From positions 2,170,001-2,234,000 of the forward strand of contig NZ_CP044507.1 of NCBI RefSeq assembly GCF_008831505.1: a DNA stretch of 64,000 bases. The letters run 5' to 3'. A program made the position numbers and the translations under genes. Below the pieces are notes generated by a model that was given only the letters and a program-made list of their open reading frames with translations, was not told the origin of the DNA and did no database searches. This DNA is from Chryseobacterium sp. GTDB lineage: Bacteria; Bacteroidota; Bacteroidia; Flavobacteriales; Weeksellaceae. Of the stretch, positions 52,363 to 62,484 are shown piece after piece. Each line of letters opens with the position of its first letter. Position 1 is the first letter of the stretch.

Positions 52363-53952
52363 TTAATTGTCCCAAATGAGTTTGGTATTCATCTTATCAC
52401 CTCCAATAGCAGCTGCTGCCGTTGCATAATTCTCAGGATTCAGCGTCTGAATAAGCGTTGGATAAAGCAAGCGCGAAGGAATATCTGTCAGACCGGGTAC
52501 CAGCGGAGTAAAGGTGTAGGTAGTCTCTCCAGTTACCGGGATTGGTACCAGTAGAGGAGCAGTTTCCCCCGGAAGCAACAGTATACTTGTATCCGGATAG
52601 CCAGTTCTTCTGTATTCGGCCCATGCCTCATAAGGCTGCATGAACAGTGCGACATACTTTTGTGTAAGAACCGTGGCAGCAGAAGCCGGTGGCAAAGTAG
52701 CCACAAAAGCGTCAGCAGCGGCAGCAGTTATGCCCCATTTCAGCATAGAAGCTTTTACGCCATTCTGGTAATTAACCTGGCTCCAGCCGTTAGCCTCACT
52801 AAGTAAGAACTCTACCTCAGAATATTCCATTAAAATCTCTGTATAATCTGTACGGTACACATACTTGCTGAAGAAATTGTTTCCTACTGCCGCCTGGGAA
52901 GCCTGGAAATCTTCCGGCAGTCCATATGGCATACCTATAAATTTGGTTGGATCGGTAGTATCCGCATACGTTCCATTAAGAATAGAGGCTTTGCTGACAT
53001 CATTTGGTGCTGCATATCTGAAAAGTCTTGGATCAAGGCCAAAATTCCCAGTGTTTCCTTTAAGGAGATCAATCAATGTTTTTGAAACAGAAAAATCTGA
53101 TCTCGTTCTGAAATCATTATACATTGGCGATGGATTAGTCAGGTTCGCTTCATACTTCACGCCGACATTGTCCGCATTTGAAGTCATCACGCCAGATGCG
53201 ATAGCATCGGTAATGTGCGTCTGCGCACTTGGAATTACACTTTTAACGCGGGTAGCCACCCTAAGTCTGAGTGAATTGGCAAACTTTTTCAGCTTCACAG
53301 GGTCACCTCCGAACAATCCATCTGCCGGACTGAATACAGGTTGGCCAGTTTCAATCATTTCAGAAGCCTCCTTCAACTCCTTCAGTATATCAGAATAAAC
53401 TTTTTGTTGAGAAGCGAATTTTGGTTTTATGAACTGATTAACATTAAGAGCCTGAAAATCGGGGTCACTGTTTCCATAAGAATAGTAGGGAATGTCGCCG
53501 AAAGTATCGGCCAGATTCAAAAATACGTATGAAAGCATGACACGTGAAGCAGCAATCTGGTTAGCGTTTGAGCCGTAAGCACTTGCCCCCGGTGCCGTTT
53601 CCGGATCGCTGTTCATATCGATAATCTTCTTATAGTTTGAAGCTGCTATATATAACTGACGCCACAACGCGTCGCCACTCGTTGAGCGGTATGCATATTT
53701 ATCCTCATCGTTATAAGCAGTCTGCGAAGAATACTGCATCCAGGGTAACGTCACACGGGCACTTTCAAAGGAATTCCGTGTACCGTCTGTAACCACTCTG
53801 TTGGCATAGTTAAAGACCCCGTAAGTTAGCGGGGATTCGGGATTATTGGGGTTCTCATTGAGTTCCTCAAAACCCTCTGTGCAACTTACCGCTGTCCCCA
53901 GGGTCAGGAGTGAAGCTGCAGCTATTACAAATACTTTTTTTATGTTTTTCAT
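52363..53952 (-). CDS. SusD/RagB-family nutrient-binding lipoprotein
   Basis: 529 residues. Lipoprotein signal ending at Cys24 (GTAVSC). Then FEELNENPNNPE, the usual SusD-like_2 start, YIAASNYKKIIDMN, and SRVMLSYVFLNLADTFGDIPYY, with TPR-like helices. It forms the lid of the SusC channel on the cell surface. The substrate is unknown: no glycoside hydrolase or peptidase neighbours it. It starts 5 bases after the susC stop, so both are one unit. Confidence 0.92.
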   Translation of the reverse strand: MKNIKKVFVIAAASLLTLGTAVSCTEGFEELNENPNNPESPLTYGVFNYANRVVTDGTRNSFESARVTLPWMQYSSQTAYNDEDKYAYRSTSGDALWRQLYIAASNYKKIIDMNSDPETAPGASAYGSNANQIAASRVMLSYVFLNLADTFGDIPYYSYGNSDPDFQALNVNQFIKPKFASQQKVYSDILKELKEASEMIETGQPVFSPADGLFGGDPVKLKKFANSLRLRVATRVKSVIPSAQTHITDAIASGVMTSNADNVGVKYEANLTNPSPMYNDFRTRSDFSVSKTLIDLLKGNTGNFGLDPRLFRYAAPNDVSKASILNGTYADTTDPTKFIGMPYGLPEDFQASQAAVGNNFFSKYVYRTDYTEILMEYSEVEFLLSEANGWSQVNYQNGVKASMLKWGITAAAADAFVATLPPASAATVLTQKYVALFMQPYEAWAEYRRTGYPDTSILLLPGETAPLLVPIPVTGETTYTFTPLVPGLTDIPSRLLYPTLIQTLNPENYATAAAAIGGDKMNTKLIWDN

Positions 53953-53957
53953 CTTTA

Positions 53958-56882
53958 TTAAAATTTAAAGTTCACATTCACACCAAATTGTCTTGTGGAA
54001 GGCAGTGAGCCCCCTTCAAGCCCCTGGATATTTCCTGAACCGTAAGACGTATTCTCAGGATCCATACCTTTCCAATCCAGATTCCAGGCGAGCAGATTTC
54101 TTCCAAAAGCAGAAATTCTCACACCCTCCAGCAAGCTTCCAATCATCTCCTTGGGCAGGTCGTAGCTTAAGGTTACATCACGAAGCTTGATATAACTTGC
54201 ATCGAAAACATTTAACGCGTCTACGCCTCCATAATGCATACCTCCAAATTCATTAGCTGTGATTCTGATATCATTTGGACTGCCATCTTCGAGTACACCG
54301 TCCAGAATGACGCCTGCTTCTCTGTTACCGCCAAAGCCCGTTTCCTCTAACATACCGCTGTACATACCCCACATATGTGTGGTAGAGAAGTATTTACCTC
54401 CTTTCTGCATATCGAACAGGAATGACAGCGCCAAATTCTTATACTTTAACGAGTTTCGAAGACCCATATTGTAATCCGGCAAAGTAGAGCCAAGATTTTG
54501 AACAGTTGCTGTCGGAACATAAAGTCCGTCCTCACCTACAATCTTGTTACCGTTCGCGTCATATGTAAAGTCGAATCCATAAATTGCTCCGTATGGCTGA
54601 CCCTCTACTGCCAACAGTCTGGCCCGGAAGGGGGCATTGGTAAGCTGGTATGTAGCTACACCCTCGTAAAGTTTAACTATTTCATTTCTGTTCTGTGCAA
54701 AATTCCAGTTCATAGTCCAACTGAAATTTTCATTTTTTACCGGTGTTACATACACCATTGCTTCCACCCCTTTATTGGTGATCTGTCCCGCATTAATAAG
54801 ATTATTATTAAATCCTGTTGCAGGATCAACACTTAACGGCAGGATCGCATCAGTGATATTCACATCATAATAAGTGACATCAAAACCTAAACGGTTTCTC
54901 AAAAAGTTCATTTCGAGACCAATTTCTTTGGTTTCCTTTAATTCTGCTTTGAGATCGGGGTTGTTATTCTGCGTAAACAGTCCATAGCGGGGCTGCCCGT
55001 TAAAGTTTGTAAATTGCACAGAATAGTTCGAAAGCTGGTATGGATCTGTATCTGATGCAACACTGGCCCAACCTGCACGTAACTTACCGAAGGACAACCA
55101 ATTGGCGTCTATCAAGTTAGAGAATACAAAACTACCTGTAATTGAAGGATAAAAACGATCCTCTTTAGTAGTAGAGAACCAGTCGTTTCGGCCGGTAGCC
55201 TCTATGAAAACAGTTTCTTTAAAGCCTAATGACACTGAACCAAATGCGCTGTTTACTCTCTTCTCATATAAAGAATTGGTTGCAAGAGGGTCATTTAAAC
55301 TATTCTTAAGGTTATAAAAATTAGGAATAATTAAACCACCTCTTGTTGCCCCATTCAGATCACTTCTTTTTAAATTTCTCCTATTTACTCCTACAAAGGT
55401 TTGCAAAGACCAGTTATCAGAAATTTCAGGATTCCAGTGCACCCGACCTTCGTAATTGTACTCAGAAAAATTACGTTTGAAGATCGAATAGCCGGAAACT
55501 GCCTGTGAACCAATTGCGACTCTGTTGTCATTATCCTGACTGTACATGTCGGCATATACTTTACCAGTCGCGTAAAGGTTAGGTAGGATGTTATATGTTA
55601 AACCTGCAAATCCATAGAAGCGGTTTCTCCTGTCATTGGTTACGTTTTCGTAAATGGTCCAATACGGGTTATCCGAATAGTAGGGCTCCGGATCATTCCA
55701 GGCTGTTCTGTTCCAGGTACGCTGCTGACCATTTGCCAGTTTGTAATCCCGAAGTTTTGACATATCCAGTTGGCGCTGACCCCATTGATAAAATTTCTGT
55801 GCCACCGAATTATCACCATAACCCTGCTCCGGCCTGTTAAAACCGCGGGTTTGCACAAAATTGAATCCTGTTTCTACCTTTAGTTTATCATTTAACTCAC
55901 TGTTGGCATTAATTGCAAAGTTATGACGGTCTATGCTACTTGTAGGAATAATACCGGTAATGGCAGTATTTGTGTAGGACAGACGGACATTTGATCTTTC
56001 AAAAGATTTTGCGACCGCAAAGTTGTTGGTTAATGTAATACCGGTATCAAAGAAAGAATCAACATCATGCTTTGGAGCAACCCATGGAACTGGCTTCATA
56101 TAGTCATTAGGGAATTCCTCCTGGTCAAATGCATACCAGGGCAAATAAAGTAAATTAGCGTCGTAACGCGGACCCCACGATTCATCCATCCTGTATTCAT
56201 TCAGGTTGTAGGTTTGACCATTAATGACTTGGGTGGGTAGGGTAAGTTGGGAACCTCCACCATAGTAATTTTGGAGTTTTGGTCGGATATAAATGTTTTC
56301 AAAAGCGATTCCGGAACTGTACTCAATATTAGTCCGTCCTCTTTTAGCCTGTTTGGTAGTGTAAATAATTACACCATTTGATGCTCTTGAGCCATACAGG
56401 GCTGCAGCCGGCCCACCCTTCAGTACGGTTACGGATTCTACATCGTCGGGGTTAATATCAAATGCTGCATCACCATAATCCCTACCACCAGCACCACGCT
56501 GTGTATTTGTATCATTGATGTTACTGTTATCCAGCGGTACCCCATCAACGATAATTAAAGGTCGATTCTCACCAATAATGGAGCTAACTCCACGCATTGT
56601 AATCCTTGTGGAGCCTCCCATTGATGAAGGTGCAGTAACCTGTACACCGGCCACATTCCCGGATAACGCACTTAGCGCATTGGACTGACCAGCTTCCGAA
56701 ATGGTTTCACCCTTCACTTCCTGCGCGGCATAGCCAATTGATTTTTTCTCCCGCTTGATTCCGAGAGCTGTAACAACAACTCCTTCAATCTCCTGCGTTC
56801 TGAGGGTGTCCTGCTGCGCACTTACTACTGTAAATGAAGCAGTTAGGACCACTGCTAAAACACTTGCTGTTAATTTTTTCAT
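53958..56882 (-). CDS. SusC/RagA-family TonB-linked outer-membrane protein
   Basis: 974 residues from the ATG at 56882; the 18 residues upstream in the open frame do not fit a signal peptide. Signal peptide 1-23 (ending VVSAQ). No carboxypeptidase-regulatory-like domain is visible: the sequence goes straight to TLRTQEIEGVVVTALGIKRE. The plug follows (LSGNVAGVQVTAPSS, ITMRGVSSI, DVESVTVLKGGPAAALYG), then the barrel, ending RQFGVNVNFKF. It imports its ligand with TonB energy. The operator-like palindrome at 56973-57002 lies in its upstream region. Confidence 0.94.
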   Translation of the reverse strand: MKKLTASVLAVVLTASFTVVSAQQDTLRTQEIEGVVVTALGIKREKKSIGYAAQEVKGETISEAGQSNALSALSGNVAGVQVTAPSSMGGSTRITMRGVSSIIGENRPLIIVDGVPLDNSNINDTNTQRGAGGRDYGDAAFDINPDDVESVTVLKGGPAAALYGSRASNGVIIYTTKQAKRGRTNIEYSSGIAFENIYIRPKLQNYYGGGSQLTLPTQVINGQTYNLNEYRMDESWGPRYDANLLYLPWYAFDQEEFPNDYMKPVPWVAPKHDVDSFFDTGITLTNNFAVAKSFERSNVRLSYTNTAITGIIPTSSIDRHNFAINANSELNDKLKVETGFNFVQTRGFNRPEQGYGDNSVAQKFYQWGQRQLDMSKLRDYKLANGQQRTWNRTAWNDPEPYYSDNPYWTIYENVTNDRRNRFYGFAGLTYNILPNLYATGKVYADMYSQDNDNRVAIGSQAVSGYSIFKRNFSEYNYEGRVHWNPEISDNWSLQTFVGVNRRNLKRSDLNGATRGGLIIPNFYNLKNSLNDPLATNSLYEKRVNSAFGSVSLGFKETVFIEATGRNDWFSTTKEDRFYPSITGSFVFSNLIDANWLSFGKLRAGWASVASDTDPYQLSNYSVQFTNFNGQPRYGLFTQNNNPDLKAELKETKEIGLEMNFLRNRLGFDVTYYDVNITDAILPLSVDPATGFNNNLINAGQITNKGVEAMVYVTPVKNENFSWTMNWNFAQNRNEIVKLYEGVATYQLTNAPFRARLLAVEGQPYGAIYGFDFTYDANGNKIVGEDGLYVPTATVQNLGSTLPDYNMGLRNSLKYKNLALSFLFDMQKGGKYFSTTHMWGMYSGMLEETGFGGNREAGVILDGVLEDGSPNDIRITANEFGGMHYGGVDALNVFDASYIKLRDVTLSYDLPKEMIGSLLEGVRISAFGRNLLAWNLDWKGMDPENTSYGSGNIQGLEGGSLPSTRQFGVNVNFKF

Positions 56883-56972
56883 ATCAGTTTTGATTTTACG
56901 ATAAACAAAAAAAGCTATAAAATTTAACATAGCCAAGAGATTTCTTAATATTTAGTTAATATTTTTATACGC

Positions 56973-57002
56973 TATGCATGGAATTGCATGAATACATGCA
57001 TA
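56973..57002. promoter_or_regulatory. Compound palindrome between susC and rnhB
   Basis: TATGCATG (56973-56980) and CATGCATA (56995-57002) are perfect inverted arms around 14 bases that hold one more GCATG (56986-56990). It sits in the 175-base divergent space between the two starts. Confidence 0.5.
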
Positions 57003-57057
57003 ATCAATATATACAAATTTGCGGGAAAAATGTAACTTTGCGCAAGAGGAATTCTGT

Positions 57058-57708
57058 ATGGAAAATTTAATGGTAAGTTGGTCTGAGACGGCGGTTGAAG
57101 CCGGTTGCGACGAAGTGGGAAGAGGTTGTCTGTGTGGCCCCGTGGTTGCGGCCGCTGTAATACTGGACAGGAATTTCGGGGAAACTTTGGTTAATGATTC
57201 CAAGAAGTTAACCGCCCGGTTAAGGCAGGAACTGGACACCTACATTAAAGAACATGCAGTTGCTTACGCTATTGCGGAACTGCCGCCGGCTTTTATAGAC
57301 GAACACAACATCCTCAACGCAAGCATACATGCCATGCACCTCGCGCTGGACCAGCTGCACATTCGTCCTGAACTGATTCTGGTAGACGGTAACCGTTTTC
57401 ATCCCTATAATTACATCCCGCACCAGTGTGTTATTAAAGGGGACTCAAAACTGCTCTCCATAGCGGCAGCTTCCATCATAGCCAAAAATTACCGGGACCG
57501 CAAAATGGGGGAACTCCACACCGAATTCCCCGAATACGGATGGAATACAAATATGGGTTACGCCACCCGGGAGCACCGTGATGCCCTAAACAGATACGGA
57601 CCAACTATTCATCACAGACGCTCATTCAGGCTCGATTACCGGGATGGATCTGATGAATCACCTTTTGTATTGGAAATGAGCGACAGTGTACAACTGGAAC
57701 TTAAATAA
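57058..57708 (+). CDS. rnhB: Ribonuclease HII
   Basis: 216 residues from the ATG at 57058. It removes ribonucleotides from DNA. Seen: GCDEVGRGCLCGPVVAAAV with the first catalytic Asp and Glu, NDSKKLT, LVDGN with the second Asp, and KGDSKLLSIAAASIIAKNYRD. A -7 like box TAACTTTG is at 57033-57040. Convergent with yidC across a shared terminator. Confidence 0.96.
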   Translation: MENLMVSWSETAVEAGCDEVGRGCLCGPVVAAAVILDRNFGETLVNDSKKLTARLRQELDTYIKEHAVAYAIAELPPAFIDEHNILNASIHAMHLALDQLHIRPELILVDGNRFHPYNYIPHQCVIKGDSKLLSIAAASIIAKNYRDRKMGELHTEFPEYGWNTNMGYATREHRDALNRYGPTIHHRRSFRLDYRDGSDESPFVLEMSDSVQLELK

Positions 57709-57738
57709 AAAAAAACGGAAGACTGCTCTTCCGTTTTT
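57707..57738. terminator. Bidirectional terminator between rnhB and yidC
   Basis: AAAAACGGAAGA (57711-57722) and TCTTCCGTTTTT (57727-57738), loop CTGC, A-run before and T-run at the end. Confidence 0.9.
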
Positions 57739-57766
57739 ACATATTGTTAGATAGTAAGTTTATTCT

Positions 57767-59563
57767 TTACTTTTTCTTACCAGTCTGTTTCTGCTGTTGC
57801 TTCTGTTGTTCCTGAGCCTGCTCCATCATCTCGCGCATACGCTTCTGGAACTTTCCTTCAGGCTTGGGTGCTTTGGTCTTGTTTTCCTGGATCATTGCAT
57901 GAATCTTTTTCTCATCAAGAATCAGATATTTGATGGCCAGGATAATGAAGATATTAAGCGCATTGGATACGAAATAATACCATGACAAACCGGAGGAAGA
58001 TGTATTCAGGAAGAAGAAGAAGGTGATCGGGAAAATGTACATCAGCACTTTCATATTAGGCATTCCCTCCTGCTGTGGCTGCTGGATGTTTCCGGACGTC
58101 ATCACCGTGTAGATCAAAATAACAACCGTACACGCCAACGCGAATATACTGATGTGGTCCCATCCGAATACGGGTACATTAAATGGAAGCTTTATCACAT
58201 CATCATAAGCGGTAAGGTCTTTCGCGAACCAGAAGCTCTGCCCCCTAAGATCGATGAAGTTTGGGAAGAATCTGAAGAGCGCATAGAAGATTGGGATCTG
58301 CACCAGCGCAGGCAAACAACCCGCCATCTGGTTTACACCGGCTTTACGGTAAACCGACATGACTTCCTGCTGCTTCTTCAACGGGTCCGCATCTTTATAT
58401 TTGGCATTTACCTCATCAATTTCCGGACGGATCACACGCATCATTGCACTCAACTTGTGCTGTTTGAACATGATAGGAGAAAGGATAAGTTTTACGATAA
58501 TCGTCATCAGGAAAATCACCCATCCAGCTGTAAGTCCCCAACTAGCGATAATATTGTACATAGGCATGAAAAACCATCTGTTCATCGTACCGATAAAGGA
58601 CCATCCCAGAGGCAGCAACTCGTCAAAATTCTTTCCGTACTCCTTTAAGAGTTTAAGATCAAGTGGCATAAAGTACCATTTGAAGCTCTGGTTGAACTCG
58701 CCACCGGACATCGCTGTCTGCGCACTGAAATTAAACTTCTTTAAAAATTCGCCCTCTTCAATATTCTCCTGTGAACCAAAAGAATTGGTGAAACCATTCT
58801 GAGGCTCCAGAACCGCAGTGAAGAACTGCTGCTTTATGGCAATCCAGTTCAGCGTTTCTTCAGTTTCCTCCATGGTGGTCCTGCCATCATAATCGAAACT
58901 TCCGTAGTTATCAAACGCATAGTTAAACTCTGTATGGGTCTGTTCCTGAGAACGGCCTTTCTCCATCTGGCGGGCACTGTGGTCCCAAACAAACTCAGCG
59001 TTCTGTCCGGACACCAATTTGGAAAGCCCCTGGGTTCTCACATTGAAATCTACGGTATACTTATCCTGAAGGGTATAAATAAACTGGATTACGGCACCGT
59101 TTATACTTGCCTGCATCGTCACAGAATTACCGTTTTGCTTGGGGGTAAATACAAGGTCACGGGTGTTTAGCAGTTTCCCGGTCTTGTCTTTGAAGCGGAA
59201 ACCGTATGCTGAATTATTCTTATCGAAAAGCAGCAGGTTCTTGTCGTTTTTGTCTGAAGCCTTGTTATACGCTTTATACTCATTAAGCTCTACAGTGGAA
59301 ATCTGCCCACCCAGCGTAGAAATTACCAGCCTGAGCTGTTCATTCTTAAGCTCTACCTGACTGATGGCCGCCGTTTTCAGACTGTCATTCAGATTCGACA
59401 TTGCGGCGGGCATATTAGCCTGAGAAGTCTGGCTTACCTGCGCGGAAGCAGCTGTAGGCTCCTCAGGTGCCGGCTGAAAATAGAACATTGCGCCCATCAT
59501 GATCAATGAGAACAACATAAACAGAATGATCTGATTTCGGTCTAAACCGTTATTTTGCTGCAT
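57767..59563 (-). CDS. yidC: Membrane protein insertase YidC
   Basis: 598 residues. It inserts proteins into the inner membrane, alone or with Sec. N-terminal membrane segment 12-29 (QIILFMLFSLIMMGAMFYF), a large periplasmic domain to about 340, then the conserved five-helix core: WGLTAGWVIFLMTIIVK, MAGCLPALVQIPIFYALFRF, and later helices. A charged, Gln/Lys-rich C-terminus (MREMMEQAQEQQKQQQKQTGKKK in part) may contact ribosomes. Downstream of pyrG, with a terminator between. Confidence 0.97.
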   Translation of the reverse strand: MQQNNGLDRNQIILFMLFSLIMMGAMFYFQPAPEEPTAASAQVSQTSQANMPAAMSNLNDSLKTAAISQVELKNEQLRLVISTLGGQISTVELNEYKAYNKASDKNDKNLLLFDKNNSAYGFRFKDKTGKLLNTRDLVFTPKQNGNSVTMQASINGAVIQFIYTLQDKYTVDFNVRTQGLSKLVSGQNAEFVWDHSARQMEKGRSQEQTHTEFNYAFDNYGSFDYDGRTTMEETEETLNWIAIKQQFFTAVLEPQNGFTNSFGSQENIEEGEFLKKFNFSAQTAMSGGEFNQSFKWYFMPLDLKLLKEYGKNFDELLPLGWSFIGTMNRWFFMPMYNIIASWGLTAGWVIFLMTIIVKLILSPIMFKQHKLSAMMRVIRPEIDEVNAKYKDADPLKKQQEVMSVYRKAGVNQMAGCLPALVQIPIFYALFRFFPNFIDLRGQSFWFAKDLTAYDDVIKLPFNVPVFGWDHISIFALACTVVILIYTVMTSGNIQQPQQEGMPNMKVLMYIFPITFFFFLNTSSSGLSWYYFVSNALNIFIILAIKYLILDEKKIHAMIQENKTKAPKPEGKFQKRMREMMEQAQEQQKQQQKQTGKKK

Positions 59564-59678
59564 TTTAAATATTTATTTCAATGTGTTTCAGCACACGGAA
59601 ACGTTCCATGAAGCCGCTGAAATTAAAGGTCACAAAATTACTGATTTTTTTTGGAAGGAGGTTTCTTTTTTAGAGAGT

Positions 59679-59705
59679 AAAAAATACCCGCTTGCAGCGG
59701 GTATT
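59679..59705 (-). terminator. Terminator of pyrG
   Basis: AATACCCGCT (59683-59692) and AGCGGGTATT (59696-59705), loop TGC; A-run on plus gives the U-tract on minus. Confidence 0.88.
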
Positions 59706-59716
59706 CAGAACAGATT

Positions 59717-61321
59717 TTATTTAGATGCTGCACGGATAAACGCCTTGAACAGCGGATGCGGTGTAGCAACAGTACTTTTATATTCCGGATGATACTGTAC
59801 TCCTACATAAAACGGATGATTTTCCAGTTCCAAAGTCTCCACCAGACCGGTATCAGGATTTACACCGCTGGGGATAAGTCCGTTGGTTTCATATTCTTCC
59901 TTATACTGGGAATTGAATTCATAGCGGTGACGGTGTCTTTCGGAAATATTTCTGGAACCGTAAATTTCCATTAACCGCGAATTAGGCTTCAGTGCGCATT
60001 TCCAGGCACCCAACCGCATGGTTCCGCCTTTATTTTCCACACTTTTCTGCTCTTCCATCAGAGAGATCACGGGCTCCGGAGTTTCAGGATCAAATTCCAT
60101 GGAATTTGCTTTTTTGTAACCCAGCACATTTCTGGCAAACTCCACCGTCATGATCTGCATACCCAGACAGATTCCCAAAAGCGGAATATTGTTCTCCCTT
60201 GCGTATTTAGCCGCCAGGACCTTGCCTTCAATGCCGCGGTCTCCAAATCCCGGGGCAATAAGCAGCCCGTCTACACCCTGAAATGTATCTTTTAGGGTAT
60301 CTTCGGAAACATCACCACTGTACACCCATTTCACACGCACTTCTGTATCCAGATCTGCTCCGGCATGAATGAAAGCTTCGGCGATGGATTTGTAGGAATC
60401 CTGCAGAGAAACATATTTCCCAACCAGGGCAATCTCTACCGATTTCTTAGGATTCTGATATTTTTTCAGGAAATGCTTCCAGTCTTTCAGGTCAGCCTCC
60501 TTATCTGATTTCAGATCAAGTTCTTTAAGTACTACATCATCAAAATTCTGTTTCTGAAGGTAAAGGGGAACCTCATAGATTGTTTCCAGGTCTTTACATT
60601 CGATGACATTTTCCAGAGACACATTGCAGAACTGGGCCAATTTTGCACGCTGCTCCTTTGGGATTTTATGCTCCGTACGGCAAACAAGGACGTCGGCCTG
60701 GATACCGCTCTCCATCAACTGGCGTACGGAGTGCTGTGAAGGCTTGGTTTTAAGTTCACCGCTCGCTGCCAGATAAGGCAGAAGGGTAAGATGAATGACC
60801 ATGGAATTATTATCGCCCAGTTCCCATTTTAGCTGTCGTACACTTTCTATATACGGCAGTGATTCAATGTCGCCCACAGTACCTCCGATCTCCGTAATAA
60901 TAATATCGTAGTTCTGTTTGGCCAGAATTTTAATCCTGCGTTTTATTTCGTTCGTAATATGCGGAATAACCTGAACAGTCTTGCCTAAGAAGTCGCCTTT
61001 TCTCTCTTTCTCAATAACAGTCTGGTAGATCTTACCTGTCGTAACGTTGTTGTTTTGTGAAGTGTTGGAATCCAGGAACCTTTCGTAATGGCCTAAATCA
61101 AGATCGGTTTCGGCGCCGTCTTCAGTTACATAGCATTCGCCATGCTCATAAGGATTTAAAGTTCCGGGGTCAATATTGATATAGGGATCAAGTTTTTGGA
61201 TAGTTACATTAAATCCCCTTGATTTCAGCAATAAACCAAGCGATGCCGCAACAATTCCTTTCCCCAAAGAGGAAGTCACACCCCCCGTGACGAAGATGTA
61301 CTTCGTGTTCTTTTTACTCAT
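59717..61321 (-). CDS. pyrG: CTP synthase
   Basis: 534 residues from the ATG at 61321 (MSKKNTKYIFVTGGVTSSLGKG); the longer frame to 61381 is not conserved-looking. It aminates UTP to CTP using glutamine. Seen: synthase domain with the P-loop-like start and TEIGGTVGDIESLP, and a glutamine-amidotransferase domain with the catalytic Cys in LGICLGMQ and His/Glu in QYHPEYKS. Its terminator separates it from yidC, so the two genes may be independent. Confidence 0.97.
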   Translation of the reverse strand: MSKKNTKYIFVTGGVTSSLGKGIVAASLGLLLKSRGFNVTIQKLDPYINIDPGTLNPYEHGECYVTEDGAETDLDLGHYERFLDSNTSQNNNVTTGKIYQTVIEKERKGDFLGKTVQVIPHITNEIKRRIKILAKQNYDIIITEIGGTVGDIESLPYIESVRQLKWELGDNNSMVIHLTLLPYLAASGELKTKPSQHSVRQLMESGIQADVLVCRTEHKIPKEQRAKLAQFCNVSLENVIECKDLETIYEVPLYLQKQNFDDVVLKELDLKSDKEADLKDWKHFLKKYQNPKKSVEIALVGKYVSLQDSYKSIAEAFIHAGADLDTEVRVKWVYSGDVSEDTLKDTFQGVDGLLIAPGFGDRGIEGKVLAAKYARENNIPLLGICLGMQIMTVEFARNVLGYKKANSMEFDPETPEPVISLMEEQKSVENKGGTMRLGAWKCALKPNSRLMEIYGSRNISERHRHRYEFNSQYKEEYETNGLIPSGVNPDTGLVETLELENHPFYVGVQYHPEYKSTVATPHPLFKAFIRAASK

Positions 61322-61569
61322 TAGATTAGGTTTGCGCAAAGTTAGGCTAAAAAGTTTAACAGGGCAATTTGCGCATTTCAAAATTTAATCTGCTTCAGAT
61401 ATTATATATGGTAAAATGAAGCATCAGCCTATCAATTCTTGAGACGATAAAAGAGGATCAATATTGTATTTCATGCAGGTGACAGTTTCTGCAGGCAGGA
61501 TTTTTGATATGCCGGTAACTGCACCTCATCCGGAACCCAAACTCTCTGATTCCGGGACATCAGTCAAAT

Positions 61570-62382
61570 ATGAACAGAATGAATAACAGATACCGGGCAC
61601 TTGTTATCTTTACCGTGACCTTTGCACTGGTTTACAATTTTTCGCTTTGGTATGCGTCCCAACTTTCAGATGTAAGCTCTGTTATACTCTCTGTTGAGAA
61701 GCATATTCATTTCCTTCCGTGGACCATTGTTCCGTACCTTTCGAGTGGTGCATTTTTCTGGATCACATTTTCGTTACTGAAAAATAATGACCAATTGGAG
61801 GTTTTCCTGAAGCGCGTACTTTTTATGACTGTTGCTGCAGGTTTGATATTTGTTGCAGCCCCCTTAAAATATGCTTATCCCCGACCTGAAATTGAGAATC
61901 CACTCTACCGTGGACTGTTTTGGCTGCTGGAAGGTGTGGACGATCCCTACAACCAGTCACCTTCGCTTCACGTAGCTTTTTCCTTTGCGTTCTGGACTGT
62001 CTTCCGTGAAGTAAAATCACGGTGGCGGCCGCTTATTGCAGTCTGGCTGGCCATGGTAGCCCTATCCACTCTCACCACCTATCAGCATCACCTTATTGAT
62101 GTTTTTACAGGCAGCATTCTGGCCCATTTCACCTTCCTTCTGTTTCCATCCGGGCCTGTGCAAAATTCTTCACGCAACCTGCATACCGCCAATTTTTTCT
62201 TCCTGGGCGCATGGTGCACACTTGCCGGTGCCTTTGTTCTGGCCGACTATCTGAGTCCAAACTGGATTTCACTTTTGGTACCTTCTACCCTACTTTTTCT
62301 GCTTGGTCTGCTGTTCCAGCTTAGGCTCCTGGGATATATTAGACGGCAAACAGTAAGAGTGAATAACGTTCGTGAACGGTAG
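61570..62382 (+). CDS. PAP2-family phosphatase, membrane-bound
   Basis: 270 residues, about six membrane segments. The three phosphatase motifs are visible: KYAYPRPE, PSLHVAF, and TYQHHLIDVFTG. Such enzymes dephosphorylate lipids like undecaprenyl diphosphate or phosphatidate. Whether it acts on lipid carriers or a sphingolipid-like lipid cannot be told. It stands alone between pyrG and radA. Confidence 0.88.
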   Translation: MNRMNNRYRALVIFTVTFALVYNFSLWYASQLSDVSSVILSVEKHIHFLPWTIVPYLSSGAFFWITFSLLKNNDQLEVFLKRVLFMTVAAGLIFVAAPLKYAYPRPEIENPLYRGLFWLLEGVDDPYNQSPSLHVAFSFAFWTVFREVKSRWRPLIAVWLAMVALSTLTTYQHHLIDVFTGSILAHFTFLLFPSGPVQNSSRNLHTANFFFLGAWCTLAGAFVLADYLSPNWISLLVPSTLLFLLGLLFQLRLLGYIRRQTVRVNNVRER

Positions 62383-62484
62383 TAAGCGTTAATTTACAAT
62401 GCGTCAATCGCAAATCTTTACGATTTGAAGCTGAAATATGGCGACTTGAAATATCATGTCATTTTTTTTCAGGAAATTCGCGGC

